The notes under the pieces were generated by a model. That model was not told where the DNA came from. It searched no databases and saw nothing but the letters and a program-made list of their open reading frames with translations. Positions 55,825 to 64,000 of a stretch of DNA of 64,000 nucleotides are shown in pieces (position 1 is the stretch's first letter; each line of letters opens with the position of its first letter). Source of the stretch: Atriophallophorus winterbourni (lineage: Eukaryota; Platyhelminthes; Trematoda; Plagiorchiida; Microphallidae); NCBI GenBank assembly GCA_013407085.1, contig JACCGJ010001410.1, positions 21,520 to 85,519 on the forward strand, in the 5' to 3' direction. The translations under genes and the position numbers were made by a program.

Positions 55825-56343
55825 TGTAAATGACAAAAAATTGTGTAAAATTCCTTCTTATTTTTCTATTTATACAAATTGATTTTTTCTTAATTCTTCA
55901 CGGTTTTACCTATTTGTGTATACATTTTTGATACTGTTCGATCCACTTGTACACATTTTTTGTTTTGTTGAACTAATTGATTTTGCTTGGCTGCCATTAA
56001 ATTCCACATATTTTTGCACGTGGTATTTGGGCTCATTTTATTGTTTCAATTTGGACACCAATTTGTGTGTCATTTGTTGTTTGATACAGAAATTTGGACA
56101 ACAACATTGGTAAATTAACTATTTCTAGTTTTTATGCGTCAGGTCGTCATTTTCATTGAATCTATTATTGCTGGAGTTTTGACTCCATTGTACCGGTGCG
56201 TTCCGATATAATTGAGGTTTGTATACCATTATTATTGTAACTGTCATTAATTACAGTACCGTAGTAAACCCAAATCGTGGTTCTGAATTTGTCGAACTAG
56301 GGACGGGGGATCTACGCGTTAACTAACGACATTGGTCGATACA
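55825..56343 (+). repeat. 3' LTR of the BEL/Pao element
   Basis: 519 bp, same ends as the 5' LTR; followed directly by the target-site copy CAGCC. Confidence 0.92.
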
Positions 56344-56348
56344 CAGCC

Positions 56349-57160
56349 ACCTCGGTCACAATGAATCAATAGGCATGGTTTAATATGGCCTTCTGAAAAA
56401 AAGGTCGTGTCACTCGAATCTTCTATGAATTTCTATAGAGTTTTAAAGACACGGAATGAAGGCATAGGGTAAGGGTTTTTTATTAAGAGTTTAGTAATGC
56501 ACTCGACTCCGTGATTCACAAATTCCTAGGGATGAAACTCGCGGACAAATGAGTACCTGGTAAGCTTCACGAGTGGATAACCAGTTTTTTTCGTGATAGA
56601 TCCTTCCAGGTCTGTGTAGGCGATACTACCTCTGAATTTGAAAAAGCTACCAGTGGGATCCCACAGGGTTCTGTGTTAGACCATTGATGACGGTGATATG
56701 TTTAGAGATATTGAAAAGGTCACCAAATCGTCACAGGATTAAGATCTTCCTCTGACTCATAGCAAATATCATCTTTTGTTGGATGCAGTCGACAAAACTA
56801 CAGTAACTTCAAACACCGGCAGGATCGACTTTGAGTCGATTCAGAGGGTTAAGTATTTAGCGTTGACTTGTAAGTAAGTAAATGCTGGAGTTCTGTTTTT
56901 CCAAATTCACAACTCTTCTTTAACAGACCTCTCGCCGTACTGGTGAAGAGAAATTTATTTTTATTTTTCCAGCATCATTCATAACGAGGTGCTTCCTAAA
57001 TACAACCCGGATAATCCCTGGCGTCGCGATTGTCCAGGATATCTAAATCACAATAAGAAAAAACGTTTTGAAAGTGGTGGAATGCGCTTTCGGAAGAGGT
57101 CATTTCAGCAAGATCAGAAAACCAATTCAAGCAACTAGTGGATAAGGTACTGCCTGTAAT
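56349..57160 (+). mobile_element. CR1-like LINE, part right of the BEL insertion
   Basis: Continuation of the RT: YGFLKKRSCHSNLL-like, SNALDSVIHKFLGMKLADK, LHEWITSFFRDRSFQVCVGD, SGIPQGSVL, then a jump past the catalytic block. The C-terminal WNALSEEVISARSENQFKQL lies at 57070-57140. A fragment of repeat B (56915-57062) is inserted before the last part. Several stops. Confidence 0.78.
56915..57062 (+). repeat. Repeat family B, 3'-truncated fragment
   Basis: CTCGCCGTACTGGTGAAGAG, then CCAGCATCATTCATAACGAG, GGTGCTTCCTAAATACAACC and AGGATATCTAAATCACAATA; opposite in orientation to the copy that starts about 100 bp further on. Confidence 0.68.
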
Positions 57161-57165
57161 CAGTT

Positions 57166-57430
57166 CACTTCAGTTCAGTTTGCACAGAAAAGTATGTGGC
57201 TAACAAGCCAATCGAGCGTCCAGAATTTCTTTCGATGGAAAGCTGCAGAGAAGCAACTACCACTGCCAAAACGTTTATTCTTTTTGTCTATTTGAAATAT
57301 TCGCCGAACGCGAAGCCAAGAGATTATCCGGGTTGAATTTAGGAAGCACCGCGTTAAAGCCGATGCTGGAAAAAGAAAAAGCAGTTTCTCTTCACCAGTA
57401 CGGTGAGAGGTCAGCTGAAGTAGCATTGTG
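57166..57430 (-). repeat. Repeat family B, near full length
   Basis: On the minus strand: CTCTCACCGTACTGGTGAAG head, CGGTGCTTCCTAAATTCAAC, GGACGCTCGATTGGCTTGTT, ending in the GAACTGAAGTGAAC tail. Complete enough to define the family at about 265 bp. Confidence 0.72.
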
Positions 57431-57521
57431 TATAATAAAAATAAAAATCACAGAGAACTCTAGCCCTCACTTTATTTACGGGATAACGCTAGAAGATGAA
57501 ATACCTAAGCTTGTAAAGCAA

Positions 57522-57960
57522 TTAAGGAGAGTATTCAGGAAACAACTTACCCCGGTTGCGGTCCAACCTCTGCTTAAAACTCGACACGGTACTGCAGGAT
57601 ATAAGTTCTTCTGGAAGAATTTTCCAGAAGTTAACAACCCTAAGGCTGAAAAAGTGTTCATTGGAGTCTAGCCGACATCGTTTCTTAGCAATTTTAAGTG
57701 AGTGGCCCCGGGTGCCCAGCTCGGGGCTTAAGGTAAAGAAGTCGTTCATTTGCACGCCACTCAAACACTTCAAGATCTTTAAGGTTTCTATTAAGTCACC
57801 TCTTAAACGACGGCGCCTAAGGGAGAAAAGATCAAGAGACATTAGGCGCACAGCGTTCGGTTTCCCTCGCTGACCTCCAATCTTGCGAGTTGCGAGGCGC
57901 TGTACGCTTTCAAGTCGAAGGATGTCCTTTTTGTAGTGAGGACACCACGCCTAACTAATG
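57522..57960 (-). mobile_element. CR1-like LINE C-terminal fragment
   Basis: One well-preserved minus-strand frame: AWCPHYKKDILRLESVQRLA, SLRRRRLRGDLIETLKILK, FFTLSPELGTRGHSLKIAKK and NFWKILPEELISCSTVSSFK, to a stop. 5' truncated. It is among the least decayed CR1 pieces in the window. Confidence 0.85.
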
Positions 57961-57999
57961 TCTTGTACAGTGGCAGGAATACATCGGGTCTTCTGCTTG

Positions 58000-58257
58000 A
58001 TAGCACTGATTTCAGCCGAAAATCAAGATAACCTAGTGGAATTACCTAGATACTGTACGAAAGTAAGACGTAACTTCTACCTAAATAAATACGCTAAACT
58101 CTGGAATATTCTTCCGAAAAACATAAAACTTTTTACCTCACTATGTGATTTTAAATCACATCTGAATTCATTTCTCACAGTTGAAAAATTAATGAAACTT
58201 CTCAACCTAGATGTCTCATTAGATGAATTATACAATCATGGCATTGCTGGATATTAA
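58000..58257 (+). mobile_element. LINE RT C-terminal fragment, distinct family
   Basis: The plus strand reads KVRRNFYLNKYAKLWNILPK and NIKLFTSLCDFKSHLNSFLT, then a stop at 58257. The RR-FFLNR--KLWN-LP pattern is the end of a CR1/Jockey-type RT, from a family different from the neighbours. Confidence 0.55.
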
Positions 58258-58784
58258 CAGTGATATCAGTTTTTCAACATTCATAATGAACAGTCACTCT
58301 GTCCCTTAGTATTTATTCTCCAGATTACCTCTTTACATCCTTATGCAGAATTCCGGCTCACAAACGAGTCAACACTGCGACGCCGAATCTTTTACGAATA
58401 CCCACAAAATGACACACTCCATGCAAAACATATATTCGACAATAATAATGTGTTCCAACTCAAAATTTTTGAAGATTCTGACTCTTCGAGATTCCTCACA
58501 TCTTCGATGTTCCGGTCCAACGTTCTTTAATATTCTTCGTGTCGTTTTTCCCCTCACCCGATTTTCTTTTCATACAACAACTGCTCATATATTGAATTTC
58601 TGTAAAACTGATTGATTATCATTTACCTTGGCCATTTTGACGAACGAAAAATTACCAGCACGTATGACCTTGAAAATGTTAATAATTATTGTCCATTTTT
58701 TATGCTTCATGTATACAAACAACTTTGATAATTATCGATCATGCTTAGAATGCCTTGGAATTCCGAGGATAAAATATTTATTTA
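58258..58784. other. Stretch with no recognised gene
   Basis: AT-rich, short ORFs only. The right part may be 3' UTR of the minus-strand LINE that starts at 58785. Confidence 0.35.
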
Positions 58785-60537
58785 TTATTTACATTGGTCC
58801 TCCCATTTGAAGTCAGCCCTAACCAGTACACCTAAATCCTTAACACACGGTGTGGCGTTAACACTGAAGGAATTCCCCGCCACCTGGACCGAAATCTTAT
58901 CAACCAGTGTTGACAAGAGTTGGCTCTTATTTAGGTTCAATGGGAGAGCCCACTGGTATGACCAGTTTATGACCCGCTCAAGGTCGCGCATCAAGGTATC
59001 TTCATCCGTTGATCCGATGAATTTCATATCACCCGCGAAAATGAAGCATGGGCACTTCAATGCAGAGGACAAGTCATCGATGAAAATCAGGGATAGAAGA
59101 GGACCAAGTACCGAACCTTGGGGGTACACCACTGATCACGTCGGCTTCATTTGACAGCGTAGATCCTACCCTAACTCGGAATGTCCTACCTGTTAGGAAG
59201 GCCTTTATCCAAGCAAGTAGACTACCCCGGATGCCTTTTGCTGCTAGCTTAATCTCTAGAAGACGGTGGTTTACGGAATCAAAAGCCATGCTGAAGTTTA
59301 GGTAGAGGGCTTCGACAGGCTTCCCTTCATCCATCCTTTTTGTGGCAGTATTGAGAAAACTAAGAAGGTTTGTCAGGCAGGATCTACCCTTAAGAAATCC
59401 ATGCTGAGTTACATCCAGTAGAAAATGCCGACAAAGATGCTGACAGATTTTGTCACGCAGCAGTTTTTCCATTACTTTCAAGACGATGCTAGTCAGGCTG
59501 ACAGGTCTATAGTTACCAACAGTTGAGCTGCAACCACTCTTGTGTATTGGCATGATTATGGCTTCTTTCCACTCACTAGGAACAACTCCCATGTTCAAGC
59601 ATGAATTGAAGAGCTTGCATAAGGGTTCTGTAAGCACTGGGGCAAGATTCTTTAGCATAATCGAGTGGATACCGTCTGGTCCCTCAGCTTTGTTGACGCG
59701 AACATGGATAAGTGCTTCATACACCTCGGATTCCATGAAGGACAACTCATCTAGTGCAGGAGCACCAGGTAGTAGATTAAACGAGCTAGACGGAACAATT
59801 AAAGAATTATCACGTTTCTGAACGCCACTGAAGAACCTAGAGAAAGCACTCGCCTTAGACAGGTCGGTATCGGCTAATTTTCCGTCCTCCAGATTTAAAT
59901 CTCAAATGTTTTCCCTGGTTTTTCCTTTCGATTGAGCGTAGCTATAAAATCTTTTGGGATTGGATTTAGCATCCCTAGCTAAGGATAACTCAAACTCCTG
60001 TTTGAGCAAACGCTGTATTTTAACACAAGAGTTCCGAGCGGTTTTGTATCGGACCCAAGAACCAGAAGTGAGAGATAGCTTATATTGCCGCCATAAACGA
60101 TCTCGTTTACGGGTAGACCGACGAACTCGAGGAGTCCAGCAGGGCGGCCTATGATGCTTTTTCACGACTTGCAGCGGAGCGTGCTTGTCTTGTAACTCCT
60201 TAAGATACTTACAAATTCTATCCCAGTTTTCACTTACATTAAAATCGTTAAAGAACTGAAATAAAGATTTTGAAGTCTGTAGAAGAAAATCCCAGTCTAC
60301 ATGCCTAACATTTCGTCTAGGGCGAGCAGTAGGTTTGTGAAACCGCAGTACCGCTTTGAAGCTTATCATTACGTGATCGTTTTTGCCGAGCGGTGGTAGG
60401 TATTTTAAGAATCTAACGGTTTTGGGCTGGGACGACAATACTAGGTCGAGAGTGGATGGAGTACACCCATTATGAAACCTCGTAGGATCACTCACATGCT
60501 GATGCAGCGCATGATCATGGAGCCATTCGAGAAACAT
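58785..60537 (-). mobile_element. CR1-like LINE, endonuclease end plus RT, lightly damaged
   Basis: Read right to left, the frame is nearly continuous. Endonuclease end: HHVSDPTRF-like, NGCTPSTLDLVLSS and PLGKNDHVMISF. Then the linker, one TAA at about 59900, RT block 1 KAEGPDGIHSIMLKNLAPV, NYRPVSLTSIVLKVMEKLL, TQHGFLKGRSCLTNLLSFLN, MAFDSVNHRLLE and DVISGVP. A frameshift follows, then GSVLGPLLSLIFIDDLSS and CFIFAGDMKFIG. The catalytic FADD is FAGD, which would be inactive. It ends after CVKDLGVLVRADFKWEDQ, so the thumb and C-terminus are missing. Confidence 0.88.
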
Positions 60538-60576
60538 TTCGGATTGCTTGGTGACTAAACCTAAAGAGACGGCCCT

Positions 60577-60750
60577 ACCTTACTTTCCAGATATTCGGAA
60601 ACAAGAACGTGTGAAAAGTACGAACTGTATACTCGATATCGAAGTGCCGGGTGCTCATCTGCATACCGTCGAAGGAAATCTGGGCGCGTGATTGGATTTA
60701 GCCACCTCCAGCCCTGTGCAACTTAAACTTGAACTTGAACTTGAACTTGG
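60577..60750 (+). repeat. Repeat family C, 5'-truncated, (ACTTGA)n tail
   Basis: TACCTTACTTTCCAGATATT, CGAACTGTATACTCGATATC, TACCGTCGAAGGAAATCTGG and GGGCGCGTGATTGGATTTAG, ending in AACTTGAACTTGAACTTGAA-type hexamers. Confidence 0.7.
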
Positions 60751-60816
60751 TGTATGAAATCACTAGCCTAGTTGAGGTTCCACTTTACCTCAACTAGGCT
60801 AGTGATTTCATACACC
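60749..60816. repeat. Perfect 30-bp inverted repeat with 8-nt loop
   Basis: Arms 60749-60778 and 60787-60816 are exact reverse complements; the loop is TCCACTTT. Each arm (GGTGTATGAAATCACTAGCC and onward) resembles the terminal 30 nt of SINE-A. Confidence 0.9.
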
Positions 60817-60852
60817 ACACATTGTTCACGCATATTATTGCATTGTTTCCTG

Positions 60853-61047
60853 AATAGCTGTCCTCTCACCGTGCTGGTGAAGAGAAACAATACCTTACTT
60901 TCCAAAAACAAAAACGTGTGAAAAAGTACGAACTGTATGCTCGATATCGAAGTGCTGGGTGCTCAACCGCATACCGTCGAAGGAAATCTGGGCGCGTGAT
61001 TGACTTTTAGCCCCCTTCAGCCCTGTGCAACTTGAACTTGAACTTGA
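60853..61047 (+). repeat. Repeat family C, with the family B head
   Basis: Begins CCTCTCACCGTGCTGGTGAA GAG, the same head as family B, then continues with the C body (AATACCTTACTTTCC, TACCGTCGAAGGAAATCTGG) and the CTTGAA hexamer tail. Confidence 0.72.
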
Positions 61048-61376
61048 AAAGAAAATGGCGGTTAATTTGAGATTATGGTTCCACGGAGTATAATTCTGAC
61101 ACTGATTTAAAATCTAAACTAAATATCAGTGTGATTCGAAATCTGTATGCCTAAAATAGACGTTTACATTTATGTTGATTTCGATCGAATAATGGTTCAG
61201 TATTTGGTTACAGTGTACAAAACAGAAGTAACGCTTATTCTTCTTCTTGATAGACGACAGGGTCAAGCCCTTGTAAGCCGCATCTCTTTATATCAGCAAC
61301 ATAGTCCAGGAGAACCTCATTTGAAGAAATCCTGTCCAGTGTTGTACAGCTTCGCCGTGATTACAGGCAGTATATT

Positions 61377-61850
61377 TTATCCACTAGTTGCTAGTTGGTC
61401 TTCAGATCTTGCTGAAATAACCTCTTCCGGAAGCGCATTCCACAAGTTGACAATTCTTGTTGAGAGCGTGCATCCCTGTGGTAGGCGTAGCGTCCTTCGC
61501 TTTTGAAGATTTAGAGCATGGCCACGGTTTCTTGAGTCCGCCACTACAGGGAAAATCTCGTACAGCTCGTCACAATAAGCTCCCAATAATATGCGACTAG
61601 TTAGCAGCAGATCGTAGCGCACACGCCGAATACTGAGCGACATGAGGTTGAGGCGTTGAACTCTCTCCACATAAGGAATTGATTTCAATTTTTGTACTCG
61701 TTTCGTCGCCCGCCTTTACATTTTTCCTAACTGGTCACGTTCTCCCTTAGTTTGTGGATTGGTGGCTGGCAAACCATATTCCAAAACTGGTCTCACGTAT
61801 ATCGAATAAAGAATGCAAAACATCGGTGGAGTAATCGCTGAAAAGACCGA
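61377..61850 (-). mobile_element. CR1-like LINE C-terminal fragment
   Basis: The minus strand reads SIYVRPVLEYGLPA-like, MKSIPYVERVQRLNLMSLSI, RRVRYDLLLTSRILLG, FPVVADSRNRGHALNLQKRR and IVNLWNALPEEVISARSEDQ, to a stop near 61377. Well preserved, 5' truncated. Confidence 0.85.
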
Positions 61851-61932
61851 CTAATAGCCGACCATGTGCGGTTTGCAGCAGCAGCTTTTCTGTTCGTATT
61901 CTTCTTGGATTTAAGCGAATGAGTTACAGTTG

Positions 61933-61951
61933 TATATATATATATATATAT
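61933..61951. repeat. (TA)n microsatellite
   Basis: Short perfect TA run in the 3' flank of the LINE entering from the right. Confidence 0.9.
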
Positions 61952-62157
61952 TTGCACAATCTGATACAGATATGGTGCCGTTCAACATAAACAATGAGAT
62001 GTACAAAGCGAGAAGGGGGGGTACAATACGGGTAGAAACAGTGAGAAAATAAACAGTGAGAGGGGAACAGTGGGTAATTTTTTTGTCCATTTACACACAT
62101 CATTTTTTTGAATTTTTTTGAGTTTTTTTTGATAAAGTTTTTGAACAACAGAGAATG

Positions 62158-64000
62158 TCAGGGAGTAATAGAGATGATGCACTCTTTCCATTGATGTCGG
62201 TTCATTGCCATCGTTGCCAATGTGTCGAGCCATACACTCTCCCCTTCTCTTGCACCCCATCCAGGCAAGCGCGCTCGTCCAACCCTAGCTAGACCAGAAG
62301 TGAGCCTTTTCAAGCCACTCTTCCATGTTAGTGGCTGACCGCCAGCCACTTTTTTTCCAGTCTGTACCAGCTGACGCATAAAGCGCTCGGCGTGGTAACC
62401 GTTCGGGTTTCATGCGCAGGACGTGCCCCAACCAGCGGAGGCGACGTCGGTTAATGGCTGTCTGAAGGCTAGTGCCGTTGCTTCCTAAGACGCGGCGCCT
62501 GACCTCCGAATTGCAAACGTGGTGTTGCCACCGTACGTGAGCAATCCTACGCAAACAACGTTGGTCGAAAACCTCAAGCTTCCTAACATCTTCTGAGCGA
62601 ACTGTCCAACATTCACTCCCGTATAGCAATACTGTCCTTACCGAGGTGGAATATATCCGTCCTTTAATTCCCAAGCTTAAATCACGTCTTTTCCAGAGGC
62701 CCTTAAGTTTAGCGAATGCCAGTCTGGCCTTAGCAATTCTGGACGTGATTTCCTTCTCTATCCGACCCCCAGCAACCACCAGACTTCCTAGGTATTTGAA
62801 CTGCTCAACATGATCGAGAATCAGATCATTTATAGCAAAATTTGGCAGTTCACCAGACCAGTCCTGAAGGAGCACTTTACTCTTGCTTGGCGAGAAGAAC
62901 AGCCCGTACTTAGATGCCTCCCTTGCCATCATATCCAAAGCTTGTTGGATAAATGTTGGGTCTTCGCCCAATAAGGCAACATCATCAGCATAGTCCAGGT
63001 CCATAATCCGCTCACCTGGAAGGAGCTCAACGCCACCCGTGGAGAAACTACTGAGAGCACTCCGGAGGACGTCCTCGATGGCGAAATTGAACAAGAACGG
63101 GGAGATTGGACAGCCTTGTCTTACACCCGTTGTGGTGCTGAATGGCATGGACAGGCTATCGTACGCCCTTACCCTCCCTATCGAGTGTGCGTATAGGTCC
63201 TTTAGAATAGCGACGTACTTCGATGGGATTCCATTGCGAAGTAAGCAGTTCCATAGGGCGGGTCTGTCAACCGAGTCAAAGGCGGCTCTGATATCCAGAA
63301 ACACCACAATGGTAGGTCGCTGATACAGGTGACGGTGTTCTAGCAACTGTCGCAGAACGAAGATCTGGTCTACACATCCGCGCCCTGGTCGGAAGCCAGC
63401 TTGCTCTTCGCGAGAAGTGCCCCCACGAATCGGGGTAAGTCTGCGAAGGAGGATGGCGACCAATATCTTAGCTACCACTGGAATAAGCGAAATTCCGCGA
63501 TAGTTGCAGCATTCGTTCCGCGCTCCTTTTTTATGGACTGGTATTACTAGCGATTCACCCCAGGAGGCAGGTACCCTCTCATCCACCCAAACCTTTGAGA
63601 ACAGTTCGCGCAGTTCTGCTACGACTGCCTCGCCTCCTTCCTTGAAGATAACCGGGTGAAGCTCGTCGGGGCCCGGCGCCTTGTGTCGCTTTAGTAGTTG
63701 GATCTCTCTTCGTATTTCTTCGACACTGGGCGGGGCTAGCGACACGGACCACTGCAAAGTGGATTGAGGGATGTCGGCGGTGTCTGAGGGACGGTGCTGA
63801 TTAAACTGCTGAGAGAAATATTCTCTCCATCATTCCAAACGTCTGTGAAGGCTCGTTGTGCGCGAGCCGTCATCCTCGAGGATGGATTCACTCAGACCTT
63901 GCGGCTTGGGCCACAGACACGAATCAATTGGTAAAGTCTCCTCATGTTGTTCATGGCTGACGCTCTTTCCATCTCCGAGGCGCGTTCTTTCCACCAAGAC
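62158..64000 (-). mobile_element. LINE reverse transcriptase, nearly intact, runs off the right edge
   Basis: The minus-strand frame from the window edge to 62285 reads linker (MNNMRRLYQLIRVCG), RT block KRHKAPGPDELHPVIFKEGG, NYRGISLIPVVAKILVAILL, QAGFRPGRGCVDQIFVLRQL, LDIRAAFDSVDRPALW, TTGVRQGCPISPFLFNFAIE and catalytic LDYADDVALLG, then HVEQFKYLGSLVVAGG and RCLRRIAHVRWQHHV. Only two faults are visible: a TGA near 63830 where the sequence expects Arg before WREYF, and a one-base shift at a run of seven A (about 62350-62356). After that shift the expected C-terminus WLDTLATMAMNRHQWKECII continues in the next frame to 62158. All RT catalytic residues are intact. The clade (RTE-like or another) is not certain. 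Related pieces are at 25.9 and 39.8 kb. Confidence 0.9.

Larger units (their letters stand above)
50727..56343 (+). mobile_element. BEL/Pao LTR retrotransposon, integrase core deleted
   Basis: 5617 bp. Two 519-bp LTRs, both starting TGTAAATGAC and ending GGTCGATACA, flanked by the 5-bp direct repeat CAGCC (50722-50726 and 56344-56348). The internal region has one gag-pol frame in BEL/Pao order: gag, zinc knuckles, protease, RT, RNase H, integrase zinc-binding part. The integrase catalytic core and everything after it are gone: only about 225 bp separate the last codon from the 3' LTR. A purine-rich stretch (AGAAGGAATTTGGCGGGCAG) precedes the 3' LTR. It is inserted in a CR1-like LINE. Confidence 0.93.

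Noticed and set aside
51475..63830. In-frame TGA codons in BEL, LINE and kinase sequences as a sign of TGA recoding
   Set aside because: The SLC35F-like gene and the 791-codon ORF end naturally at TGA, and other stops (TAA, TAG) also break the elements. Ordinary mutation explains it.

Overview
The window looks like a piece of a flatworm nuclear genome, most likely a digenean trematode. It is AT-rich, its genes are split by kilobase introns, and one intron is only 30 nt. The repeats are those known from schistosomes, opisthorchiids and fasciolids: CR1-like and RTE-like LINEs, a BEL/Pao LTR element, a Gypsy gag with a CHCC-type zinc knuckle, a Penelope-type endonuclease and short repeats with pentanucleotide tails. 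I cannot name the species. Most of the window is dead mobile DNA; I recognise three conserved host genes and a few plausible unknown ones.

Layout. 0-4.3 kb: pieces of at least three copies of a cGMP-dependent-kinase-like (AGC) catalytic domain, two of them head-to-head. 5-10 kb: CR1-like and RTE-like LINE remnants and a Penelope endonuclease tail. 10.5-14.2 kb: two unknown minus-strand ORFs, one of 791 residues, that may be exons of one gene. 15.3-16.3 kb: a 1000-N assembly gap inside a LINE. 17.3-18.5 kb: an uninterrupted SLC35F1/F2-type transporter. 20-25 kb: broken CR1-like elements in both orientations, one carrying a hammerhead-like motif.

25-44 kb is different. It holds two minus-strand genes, CISD3 (26.5-30.4 kb, complete in two exons) and PGM3 (34.0-43.3 kb, six exons found). 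About twenty copies of one short repeat (called SINE-A here) crowd their introns and the space between them, and I see no full copy elsewhere. The PGM3 exon that should carry the metal-binding loop is missing; the expected intron contains a 20-N gap.

44-64 kb is a nest of transposons: a Gypsy gag split by an RTE element; a PHD-finger LINE split by pentamer-tailed repeats; a 5.6-kb BEL/Pao element with 519-bp LTRs about 98% identical and a CAGCC target-site duplication, inserted in a CR1-like LINE; and two long LINE reading frames disabled by very few mutations.

The genes do not form a pathway. CISD3 is a mitochondrial iron-sulfur protein, PGM3 makes the UDP-GlcNAc precursor GlcNAc-1-P, and the SLC35F protein is a membrane transporter. 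I did not find a convincing new biological system. The best leads are the inverted kinase pair, the Penelope-type hammerhead candidates, the missing PGM3 exon, the BEL-into-LINE chimera and the patchy SINE-A distribution.
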